Source: an uncultured Desulfobacterales bacterium (lineage in GTDB: Bacteria > Desulfobacterota > Desulfobacteria > Desulfobacterales > JAHEIW01). From it: a stretch of DNA of 37,918 nt. Under the pieces are notes generated by a model. It had not been told where the DNA came from. It saw only the letters and a program-made list of their open reading frames with translations, and ran no database searches. Both the position numbers and the translations under genes were made by a program. Positions 1 to 6,830 of this stretch are shown here, piece after piece. How positions within the stretch are numbered: position 1 is the first letter of the stretch; the number at the start of each line of letters is the position of its first letter. The stretch lies in NCBI GenBank assembly GCA_947259495.1, contig CAMYLV010000028.1, positions 1 to 37,918 of the forward strand, given 5' to 3'.

Positions 1-95
1 ATAAACTGTTCAAGTCCGCGTTTGTCGGAAACACTGACCAGAATATTCTGTACTTTGACGAAATCATCTACCCTTTCAACGACATTAATGCTCAT
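1..95 (-). CDS. purH: PurH (IMP cyclohydrolase / AICAR formyltransferase), 5' end only
   Basis: Only the first 31 codons lie in the window; the gene runs off the left edge. The start codon is the ATG at 95-93, preceded by an AGAGG ribosome site about 8 bases upstream. The translation contains NILVSVSDKRGLEQF, which matches the N-terminal strand and first loop of the IMP cyclohydrolase (MGS-like) domain of PurH (typically ILVSVSDKxGL). PurH catalyses the last steps of purine synthesis, AICAR to FAICAR to IMP, in the cytoplasm. The visible part cannot tell a bifunctional PurH from a stand-alone cyclohydrolase. The start lies 5 bases after the stop of the upstream HD-domain gene, so the two are probably co-transcribed. 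The call rests on a short stretch. Confidence 0.72.
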   Translation of the reverse strand, partial: MSINVVERVDDFVKVQNILVSVSDKRGLEQF

Positions 96-100
96 AATGG

Positions 101-823
101 TTACCTCTTTCCTTCATATTCTGCTAAAAAGCGGTTAAAAAAATCTTCCATGAAAGCATGACGCGCGCGCGCCCATTTGCGACCTGCTGTGGTCAGCATT
201 CGCGCTTTAATTTTGCAGAGCTTGACCTTAAACTCCCGGTATCCGGTGTCATCGACAGAGTAAGGCCTGGTTTTTTCAGCATCAAGGTCAGGATTATGCA
301 GCCGCGCGCCCAGCTCGCCTGCAAAAAGAAAGGCCCGGGCCACCCCAACGGCGCCGATGGCATCCAGTTTGTCGGCATCAAACAACACCCTGGCTTCGAT
401 TGTGGCCGGTTTGTGATGGTTGCGAAAGCGATGGGAGCGTATACAATGAATGATATTTTGCTGTTGTTCGTTTGAGAGCGGAAGCGAATAAACCATCGGT
501 TCTGCCATTTGGGCACCCTTAGCAGCATGGCAAACGGCACCGTCGCAAGCATCCTGAACCGGACGCCCGATGTCGTGCAGATAGGCAGCAGCCCGTAACA
601 CATTCATGTCTGCGTTTTCAGCCGGCCCCAACATTTCGCACAGCCGAAATACCCTGAGGGTATGATCCCAGCCATGGCTTCCTGAGGCCTTGTCAAAGCA
701 CCTTCGGGCAAAAGCTTTGACCCGGGCAAGAGCCTGCTCCGCAACCTTACGGTCAGTCGGTTGACCGTCTGATCTTTTTAGGGGGTCGCTCTTAGAATTT
801 AAACCTTTTTTGTGGGATAACAT
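101..823 (-). CDS. HD-domain phosphohydrolase (YedJ/YpgQ-like)
   Basis: A 240-residue soluble protein of the HD superfamily, whose members hydrolyse phosphate esters or nucleotides using a divalent metal. Visible signature: SHGWDHTLRV (His50, His54), YLHDIG (His83-Asp84), HCIRSHRF with further His residues, and LFDADKLDAIG, the C-terminal Asp motif of this subfamily. Length is near the family norm (about 210-230), with a basic, probably disordered N-terminus of about 25 residues. The stop codon is 5 bases before the purH start, and the purH ribosome site overlaps the junction, which suggests translational coupling and perhaps a nucleotide substrate. The substrate cannot be read from the sequence. 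A TATACT-like -10 (838-843, complement) lies very close to the start codon and would give a leader of only about 8 bases, so the true promoter or start is uncertain. Confidence 0.85.
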   Translation of the reverse strand: MLSHKKGLNSKSDPLKRSDGQPTDRKVAEQALARVKAFARRCFDKASGSHGWDHTLRVFRLCEMLGPAENADMNVLRAAAYLHDIGRPVQDACDGAVCHAAKGAQMAEPMVYSLPLSNEQQQNIIHCIRSHRFRNHHKPATIEARVLFDADKLDAIGAVGVARAFLFAGELGARLHNPDLDAEKTRPYSVDDTGYREFKVKLCKIKARMLTTAGRKWARARHAFMEDFFNRFLAEYEGKR

Positions 824-870
824 CCTAGTTTGATTCTAGTATATGACCATCGAATTCGGGACAATAAAAG

Positions 871-892
871 TATTTGGTTACCATACCAAATA
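871..892. promoter_or_regulatory. Palindrome, candidate operator
   Basis: Perfect 8-base arms TATTTGGT and ACCAAATA around a 6-base centre. It sits about 48 bases upstream of the HD-domain start and about 30 bases upstream of the possible -10, which suits an operator of the HD/purH operon. The regulator is unknown. Confidence 0.35.
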
Positions 893-925
893 GGATTCAT
901 CATGCAAGTGATTATGGCCTCAATT

Positions 926-943
926 TTGTAAATTATTTTACAA
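926..943. promoter_or_regulatory. Second palindrome in the divergent spacer
   Basis: Arms TTGTAAA and TTTACAA (7 bases, perfect) with a 4-base AT centre. It could be an operator for the divergent promoters. In an AT-rich spacer it could also be fortuitous. Confidence 0.25.
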
Positions 944-1051
944 TATAAAGCTGCATAACAAAAAAAATTGTACCCATAAGTACAAGAACATTCGTTCTCT
1001 TTTCGATTTTTGAATATGACGATTTATGTATTACCTGATTTTTGCACGGGT

Positions 1052-1138
1052 CGGAGGCTTCCATAGGCAAGGCACTTAAGGGCGAAGCCATAGTGAACTA
1101 TTGCTCGCCCTTAATAACGCAGCATATGGGGGCCTCCG
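1052..1138. repeat. 87-base imperfect hairpin (REP/MITE-like element)
   Basis: Nested inverted repeats. The outer arms are 1052-1065 (CGGAGGCTTCCATA) and 1125-1138 (TATGGGGGCCTCCG). The middle arms are 1076-1085 (TTAAGGGCGA) and 1105-1114 (TCGCCCTTAA), perfect. An innermost ATAG-TGAA-CTAT closes the loop. A partial relative, including the upstream TTTTGCACG word, lies at 30147-30208, so this is probably a dispersed repeat. No T-run follows, so it is not a standard intrinsic terminator. Confidence 0.6.
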
Positions 1139-1381
1139 GCTCGCCCACAGGGTGAAAATAGATGAGAAATAAAAAAAGATCATGACCGTTTTTTATTAAA
1201 ATGTTTTGTACGCTATTATTTTGCAAACCTGCTGTAATTAAATACTAAATAGATTCTCATCTGTTTTGATGCAAAATTCAGGTATAAACTTTTACATCAA
1301 ATATGCCGATTAATATATCGAGACATCCGCCCACGGCGGCGCCTTAACATCACTGCGTTTGATATTAGAAGGTACGATACA

Positions 1382-2302
1382 GTGTTGCAGGAAAAAAATT
1401 ACATAGCCATAAGAAATTCCCAGATTAATTACTATAAGAACGTTGGGCTGTATTATGCCGAAAACGGCTCTTTTGTTCTATATAAGCCGCCGGGTAAATT
1501 GATGACGGATTTACGCCTGGAGGAAGAAAGGCATCCACCCGAGCTTTATATCCATCAACAAGATCGAATAGTCGCAATAAAAGAGCTGCAAGCCGGTTTT
1601 AATCGGCATATTTCCCGGAGTATCAAAACAGGAAACGTAGTGGCGGTCAAATCGACCCTGTGCCATCTGGTGGAAGAAACCCTGACGGAACCCCGCAGCG
1701 GCACCCTGCAGGCGTTGCCCGAAACTGTCGATACATTGGTCAGCGGATACTCCAAAAATCCTGAAATTATAAAAACTTTTGCCTCAATTTCATTTAAAGA
1801 CTACAGTACGGTTATCCATTCGGTCAATGTAATGGCCTTGACGCTGGGTTTTTGCTTCTACTCAAAAATGTCATTTTATGAAACCAAACGCCTGGGTTTA
1901 AGCGCCTTGCTGCATGATGTCGGTAAAACTGAGATCCCCGAAAAGATTCTCAGAGCTCCTCGAAAATTAACCCGCAAAGAATTCAACATCATGAAGCGCC
2001 ACCCGAAACTCGGAGAATATATCATTAGGGTTAAGAGCGGCATTGACGGCGGCATTGCGCGCGGCGCCCTCGAGCACCATGAAAAGCTGGACGGCAGCGG
2101 TTACCCCCAGGGTATCCAGCACATATCGTTTGTCGGTCAATTGCTGGGTATCATCGATTGCTACGAGGCCTTAACTAACGAAGAACGGCCTTACCGCAGA
2201 GCCAAAAGTCCGCTCGACACCCTGAAACTACTGAAGACAGACGTGGAAGCCGGAAAATTTGATCGCAAAATTTTCGAAAAGTTCTGTTATAGTCTCGTCT
2301 AA
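1382..2302 (+). CDS. HD-GYP domain protein (probable c-di-GMP phosphodiesterase)
   Basis: 306 residues starting at GTG, with AGAAGG about 9 bases upstream; a TTG one codon later is an alternative. Residues about 140-300 form an HD-GYP domain with all hallmark residues: HDVGK (His178-Asp179), IPEKIL, LTRKEFNIMKRHP, HHEKLDGSGYP (His232-His233, GYP 240-242) and a retained Asp in IIDCYEALT. HD-GYP proteins hydrolyse cyclic-di-GMP to pGpG or GMP using two or three metals. The N-terminal 130 residues are not recognised as a receiver or PAS domain and have no membrane segment, so the input signal is unknown. The gene stands alone, with no diguanylate cyclase or receiver gene adjacent. A short weak hairpin (2312-2327) follows the stop. 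Confidence 0.9.
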   Translation: MLQEKNYIAIRNSQINYYKNVGLYYAENGSFVLYKPPGKLMTDLRLEEERHPPELYIHQQDRIVAIKELQAGFNRHISRSIKTGNVVAVKSTLCHLVEETLTEPRSGTLQALPETVDTLVSGYSKNPEIIKTFASISFKDYSTVIHSVNVMALTLGFCFYSKMSFYETKRLGLSALLHDVGKTEIPEKILRAPRKLTRKEFNIMKRHPKLGEYIIRVKSGIDGGIARGALEHHEKLDGSGYPQGIQHISFVGQLLGIIDCYEALTNEERPYRRAKSPLDTLKLLKTDVEAGKFDRKIFEKFCYSLV

Positions 2303-2498
2303 AAAACTTTCTAGCGCCAAATCGCTAAAAATTTGTTAAAACAACAAACAAACCCGATTGATTCCTGCAGATACCCGATATTCGAAGCGCTCTAAGAAGC
2401 CTGTGCACGCCGCGCCGATTAATTTCACCTGCCAGACGGCGAATCGTGGTTAGGGCTTTGAACAAGGCTTATCGGGCATCGCGAAACGCACATCCATT

Positions 2499-3608
2499 AT
2501 GAGATCCATTATTCACAGGCTAAAACCGATTTCAGCAATCATGCTGGTCATCGCTTTGGCGATCATCGCCGAGGGGTGTCGATCGTTGCCCTATTATAAA
2601 CAGGCCATCAACGGTCAAATGCAGATTTTACAGAAACGACAGCCAATCTCTGATTTGATTGAAGATCCAGATACATCGCCGGGGCTGCGAGAAAAACTTT
2701 TATTTATTCAGTCTGCAAGAAATTTTGCCGAAAAAGAGCTCCTGCTTCCAGTCAACGATCATTATTTAAGCTATGTAGAGCTAAATCGCCCCTATGTTGT
2801 CTGGAATGTCTTTGCCGCCCCGGAATTGTCAATGACGCCCGCAACCTGGTGTTTTCCCATTGTGGGCTGCGTGGCCTATCGCGGCTATTTTAAGGAGGCA
2901 GGTGCCCAGCGCTTTGGCGACACTTTAGCACAAAAGGGGTATGATGTGTACATCGGCGGCGCGATTGCATACTCGACCCTCGGCTGGTTCGATGATCCGG
3001 TCTTGAGTACCTTTGCAAATCTGAGCGCACCGGATACGGCTGCGCTACTATTTCATGAACTGGCTCATGGGGTGTTATATATACCGGATGATACGGCCTT
3101 TAATGAAAGCTTTGCAACCGCGATTGAACAGGAAGGTCTCAAGCGCTGGCAAATTTCCACCAGCCAACCCCAGGGTTATGCAGAATGGAAACGCAAACAG
3201 CATCAGCGTCAAAAGTTCACTGTCCTGGTTTCAAAATACCGGGCCCAGCTACAGGATGTGTTTGAAAGCAGCCTGCCAACGAACGAGAAACGAAGCCAAA
3301 AAGCAGCCGTTTTCACCCGCATGCAGTCCGAATTTAGAGCTTTAAAATCAAAATTCCACGAGATGGCCGTCTATGATGCCTGGTTTAATCGACCGTTAAA
3401 CAATGCGCAACTGATCAGTGTATCAACCTATCATGACTGGGTACCGGCATTCAGCAAGATGTTGTCTGATATCGGCGGAGATTTGGAGGTCTTTTACCAA
3501 AAATGCCGGCAACTATCGCAAAAAGAGCCCCAGGAGCGACATCGCATACTCACGGATTACCTCCAAAATGCGCATACCGCTGAACACCGCACGGAAACTG
3601 TCGAATGA
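2499..3608 (+). CDS. Putative aminopeptidase lipoprotein (PF10023/COG4324-like)
   Basis: 369 residues. The N-terminus is a lipoprotein signal: basic start, hydrophobic stretch (13-24) and a lipobox-like AEGC with Cys27 as the lipidation site. The mature part starts YYKQAINGQMQIL, typical of the COG4324 predicted-aminopeptidase family. The zinc site is visible: HELAH (His186, Glu187, His190) followed by DDTAFNESFAT, where Glu203 is the likely third ligand, a gluzincin arrangement. The C-terminal half is helical and charged. It probably acts in the periplasm, anchored to a membrane. The peptidase activity of the family is predicted, not demonstrated as far as I know. The gene is monocistronic in appearance, with 196 bp upstream and about 310 bp of apparently empty sequence downstream. 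Confidence 0.85.
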   Translation: MRSIIHRLKPISAIMLVIALAIIAEGCRSLPYYKQAINGQMQILQKRQPISDLIEDPDTSPGLREKLLFIQSARNFAEKELLLPVNDHYLSYVELNRPYVVWNVFAAPELSMTPATWCFPIVGCVAYRGYFKEAGAQRFGDTLAQKGYDVYIGGAIAYSTLGWFDDPVLSTFANLSAPDTAALLFHELAHGVLYIPDDTAFNESFATAIEQEGLKRWQISTSQPQGYAEWKRKQHQRQKFTVLVSKYRAQLQDVFESSLPTNEKRSQKAAVFTRMQSEFRALKSKFHEMAVYDAWFNRPLNNAQLISVSTYHDWVPAFSKMLSDIGGDLEVFYQKCRQLSQKEPQERHRILTDYLQNAHTAEHRTETVE

Positions 3609-3919
3609 CGACTGAAAATTTGCAAAATTGCTGTAAATATAGTATCTGTCCGTTTGAAGATAGATTGAAAGGTTGACGGATAACGCATTTTCAACTAAAC
3701 TATTTGAAGATGACAAATGCAAAATTATAAAGAATTTCAGACCATTTACAAAGAAATACATTGTTCCGCTGTATCTGATTTTTACATCTGAATCCTCAAA
3801 ACGATCACTCAAAAACCTGCGCAGACATGTGGATCTGAAGAAATTCACGAGGAAACGGTCTTTTACGGATTTTATTTTTTCCCAATAACCCATACCAAAG
3901 GATTTGAAGGCGGTTTGTG
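3609..3919. other. Intergenic region, 311 bp, no supported gene
   Basis: AT-rich spacer between the aminopeptidase and gspA. Short open frames exist on both strands (a 71-codon TTG-started frame from 3673 on plus; a 126-codon frame on minus that runs back into the aminopeptidase gene). Neither has a ribosome site or recognisable protein features. It presumably holds the promoter of gspA. Confidence 0.5.
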
Positions 3920-5647
3920 ATGTACAATAAGTTTTTTGGCTTTAAAGAAAAGCCCTTCAAACTGGTGCCAAATCCGGCCTATTTTTATTTAAGTAAAAGC
4001 CATGAGGAAGCGATGGCCCACTTAAATTACGCGATCTCTCAGGGGGACGGGTTCGTTGAAATTACCGGTGAGGTCGGTACGGGCAAAACCACGCTTTGCA
4101 GAACCTTTCTAGAAAGCCTGAACGGCAGTGTAGAAGCGGCCTATATCTTCAATCCCAAAATGGGCCCTAAACAGTTGCTTAGAACCATCATCGAAGAATT
4201 TGGCATCAACACCCGCAGTGACAACACAAAAGATCTGATCGACATGTTGAATGCCTTCCTGATTAAAAAGAAGGCCGACGGCAAAAAAGTCATTCTGCTG
4301 ATTGACGAAGCCCAAAATTTAAATCGAAACGTATTGGAGCAGTTGCGATTGCTTTCCAACCTGGAAACCAATCGCGATAAGCTGTTACAGATTATATTGG
4401 TCGGACAACCGGAACTGTCAGAAATGCTCACTTCGCATGCACTCAGGCAGGTGGGACAAAGAATCACCCTCAGCTATCAACTCAGCCCCTTAACTTTTAA
4501 TGAATGCAAAGAATATATCCAGTATCGCATCAATATCGCCGCTCAGAAATCTGTCATAAAATTTGATCGCTCGGCTTATCGTCAAATTTATAGATATTCA
4601 AAGGGCATTCCCCGCTTAATAAACATCGTTTGTGACCGATCATTGCTTACCGCATTCGTTCTGAATCAATTCAAAATTACAACCGGTGTCGCCAAAGCAT
4701 CCGTGAAAGAGCTTGTCACGCGCGGACAGGCAAAAAACTACGGATTTGCAGCTGGCACCTGGGCGTTAATCGGCATTTCTTTTTTGAGCATAATGTTTCT
4801 GATCGTTGTCTTCTATCAACCCATTCGGGATAAAATCACCGCCACTTTTATAGCCCCAGTCGACGTGCAAACCAATGTCATGGCCGGCACGGAGCCGGTT
4901 AACACCGAAAGCGAAGACGTTACCCCAACAGGCGAGATCAGCGATTCAGTCAATTCGGTGACAGCCGCTCCGAAGGAAAACCGCGTTTCGAACATAAGTT
5001 TGGCCGAATACCTGATGACGATGGACGGGCGCAGCTCCCGCCAGCCGGCGTTATTGCAGGCGATGAAGCTATGGCAAACAGGCGACCAGTTTACACCTCA
5101 TTTAAAAGATGTTGATGATGATCAGACCTATTTCCGTCTTTCTGCCAAACCGAACGGAATGTTCATCCATCGACTCGAGACGGATATGGCCTTTATAAAA
5201 AAATTAAACCTTCCAGCTATCCTCGAATTTTATCCACCCGGCAGTCCAAGCCCGGGGTATCTCACTTTGAGTCGTCTAGACGGCGACGAGATAACGTTAA
5301 AGGGTAAGAATGAAACGGAATGGATTGTCACCGATTTAGAGGAACTGGAATTTTACTGGTCCGGAGTTGCCTACTTGCCCTGGAAAAATTTTCATTCTAT
5401 CTGGGGGACGATACCGACACAATCTTACAAAGATTCGGTCATCACGCTGAAATTGCTGTTGCAGGAAATTGGATTTGAAAATGTGGTTATCGATGAAAAA
5501 TATGATGCATTTACCCAAAACGCTGTGGAGTCTATTCAAACGAAATACGGAATTCCTGTAGACGGATATGTTGGCCCACTGACCAAAATCATCCTGTATA
5601 GAGAGAAAAATTCGTTTAAGATGCCGCAGCTGTCAAAACCCAGGTAA
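3920..5647 (+). CDS. GspA/ExeA-like AAA+ ATPase with peptidoglycan-binding domain
   Basis: 575 residues from ATG 3920; a GTG one codon earlier is possible. GAAGG upstream is the likely ribosome site. Residues 1-265 are an ExeA-type AAA+ ATPase: opening NKFFGFKEKPFKLVPNP, Walker A GEVGTGKTT (50-58), Walker B LIDEAQ (Asp129, Glu130), sensor region GQPEL and GIPRLINIVCDR. A single membrane segment lies near 280-300. The periplasmic part has a central domain and a C-terminal peptidoglycan_binding_1 domain (about 505-563, ending VDGYVGPLTKIIL). In Aeromonas, ExeA with ExeB uses ATP and peptidoglycan contact to help place the type II secretin. Here the likely partner GspB follows, but no other secretion gene is in the window. 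A terminator lies after the stop. Confidence 0.88.
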   Translation: MYNKFFGFKEKPFKLVPNPAYFYLSKSHEEAMAHLNYAISQGDGFVEITGEVGTGKTTLCRTFLESLNGSVEAAYIFNPKMGPKQLLRTIIEEFGINTRSDNTKDLIDMLNAFLIKKKADGKKVILLIDEAQNLNRNVLEQLRLLSNLETNRDKLLQIILVGQPELSEMLTSHALRQVGQRITLSYQLSPLTFNECKEYIQYRINIAAQKSVIKFDRSAYRQIYRYSKGIPRLINIVCDRSLLTAFVLNQFKITTGVAKASVKELVTRGQAKNYGFAAGTWALIGISFLSIMFLIVVFYQPIRDKITATFIAPVDVQTNVMAGTEPVNTESEDVTPTGEISDSVNSVTAAPKENRVSNISLAEYLMTMDGRSSRQPALLQAMKLWQTGDQFTPHLKDVDDDQTYFRLSAKPNGMFIHRLETDMAFIKKLNLPAILEFYPPGSPSPGYLTLSRLDGDEITLKGKNETEWIVTDLEELEFYWSGVAYLPWKNFHSIWGTIPTQSYKDSVITLKLLLQEIGFENVVIDEKYDAFTQNAVESIQTKYGIPVDGYVGPLTKIILYREKNSFKMPQLSKPR

Positions 5648-5732
5648 CCCCATTTTGGCTGAAAATAGGTGCGTCAACCGTTGAGTTGAATAGACTTACC
5701 CCTGCAAAAACCGAAGCGATTTGTTCATCGTG

Positions 5733-5767
5733 AAAACACGAAAATAAGGTTCTTTTTTTCGTGTTTT
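5733..5767 (+). terminator. Intrinsic terminator after gspA
   Basis: Stem AAAACACGAAAA (5733-5744) pairs with TTTTTCGTGTTTT (about 5755-5767) around a short loop and ends in U-rich sequence. It can work on either strand because both flanks are A/T runs. It would separate gspA from gspB transcription. Confidence 0.6.
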
Positions 5768-5789
5768 TATACTTTCAAGCTTGGGTGCG

Positions 5790-5881
5790 TTATAGGGATT
5801 GTCAAAAAAGCGTCCCGGCATTTATAGGGGTTGTCAAAAAACGTTGCGGTATTCAAACGTTTTTTTCTACAACCCCTTATG
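5790..5881. repeat. Three copies of a TATAGGGGTTGTC-AAAAAACGTT repeat
   Basis: Two tandem direct copies (5790-5820 and 5822-5851) and one inverted copy (5855-5881, complement) share the core TATAGGGGTTGTCAAAAAAC followed by a GTT/GTC-rich end. The second and third copies face each other and can fold into a hairpin. A fourth copy is at 32671-32700. No transposase is nearby. The unit resembles terminal repeats of a small mobile element or an intergenic repeat family, but I cannot name it. Confidence 0.55.
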
Positions 5882-5981
5882 CCGCACTTCCGTATTCCGG
5901 AACATAATTATGGAAAACGGTACAAGCAACATTATGCTGAAAATAGGCGCTTAACCCATAAATACCGAGGAACTTAGAAGT

Positions 5982-6785
5982 TTGAGTACGATTTTAAAAG
6001 CGCTGAAACGAGTTGACCAAACCACACCGCCACCGGAAGATCTGCAGTCCTGGCCGCCGAGAATTGATACGAAAAAAGCGGTAAAGGGCCGTCTTTATCG
6101 GATCTGGCTATACCGTAAGGTGGTTCTGGCACTTTTAGTTGCCGTGATTGTTATCACAGCGGGATTGCTGGTCTACAGCCAAAAGCACCTGTTACTATCC
6201 AAAATAGGGTCCCAAAATCGTTCCGAAAAGCCCCCGGTTTTCCAGTCTAAAATAGAACCGCCTGCCCGCCAAGCGGATCGTCCTGTACCCCAACAGGCAA
6301 TCTCTCTAAATCGCCAGAAGGCCTCATCCCGCGTAAAATCTGGGCGCGACTCGGCCAGCGCTGAACAACCGTCGGCAGAGTTGCGCCGAAGACCGTTAGG
6401 GCAGAAAAATAAACCAGCTCGGATGACGACATCGACTCCGCAAACCCGGGCCCCGGAGACAACCCCGTCAGGCAAATCCGGCATATCCCGCAAACCTGTG
6501 GCGGCTGCCAAAAGCTCTGATCAACGTAAAACCCGACCGCCCACAATTGCGCCAGCGAAAAAATCAAGGGCCGTGCGGTCTTACCAGCGCTTGGAAAATT
6601 CGAAATTAAAACTACAGGCCATTGCCTGGTCAAATGACGCTGCGCAACGGATCGCGGTCATCAACGACCGTATTGTTCGCGAAGGCGAATCGGTAGAAGG
6701 CTTTTCCATCAATCAAATCCGCCAGGAAGATGTCATCGTCAATGACGGCAGCCAGTCCTGGCAACTCGAATTCAGATTAAGATAA
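5982..6785 (+). CDS. GspB-like protein (T2SSB domain)
   Basis: 267 residues with a TTG start; a GAGG lies about 12 bases upstream. The opening MSTILKALKRV is the short cytoplasmic motif typical of GspB/ExeB. A membrane helix follows at 45-65, then a long Pro/Ser/Lys/Arg-rich, low-complexity periplasmic linker (about 75-200). The C-terminal domain (about 205-267: LQAIAWSNDAAQRIAVINDR, then EGESVEGFSI and EFRLR) has the T2SSB pattern. GspB pairs with GspA in the inner membrane and links it to the secretin or cell wall. Here it follows gspA by 334 bp, with a terminator and repeats in between, so it may have its own promoter. The linker's skewed composition probably reflects disorder rather than transfer. 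Confidence 0.82.
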   Translation: MSTILKALKRVDQTTPPPEDLQSWPPRIDTKKAVKGRLYRIWLYRKVVLALLVAVIVITAGLLVYSQKHLLLSKIGSQNRSEKPPVFQSKIEPPARQADRPVPQQAISLNRQKASSRVKSGRDSASAEQPSAELRRRPLGQKNKPARMTTSTPQTRAPETTPSGKSGISRKPVAAAKSSDQRKTRPPTIAPAKKSRAVRSYQRLENSKLKLQAIAWSNDAAQRIAVINDRIVREGESVEGFSINQIRQEDVIVNDGSQSWQLEFRLR

Positions 6786-6830
6786 GCATCTCCCATAGCG
6801 GCCGCTTTTTAAAAAAGACCGGTTTGTTTG

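Larger units (their letters stand above)
824..1381. other. Divergent intergenic region, 558 bp
   Basis: AT-rich spacer between the divergently read HD/purH operon and the HD-GYP gene. No credible reading frame was found. It holds two palindromes (871-892 and 926-943), one long imperfect hairpin (1052-1138), and presumably the promoters for both directions. The last 240 bases before the HD-GYP start show no further obvious structure. Confidence 0.6.
5658..5956 (+). repeat. Direct repeat pair bracketing the gspA-gspB spacer
   Basis: A 21-22 base word, GCTGAAAATAGG followed by NGCNTNAACC, occurs at 5658-5679 just after the gspA stop and again at 5936-5956 just before the gspB start. The roughly 255 bases between hold the terminator and the TATAGGGG-type repeats. 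The arrangement suggests that the middle segment was inserted or duplicated into a formerly short gspA-gspB junction. Confidence 0.45.

Noticed and set aside
3673-3888. 71-codon plus-strand frame after the aminopeptidase
   Set aside because: TTG start, no ribosome site, AT-driven composition and no recognisable features; an overlapping minus-strand frame is equally open.
5790-5881. CRISPR array
   Set aside because: Only two direct copies and one inverted copy, imperfect, with no regular spacers and no cas genes.
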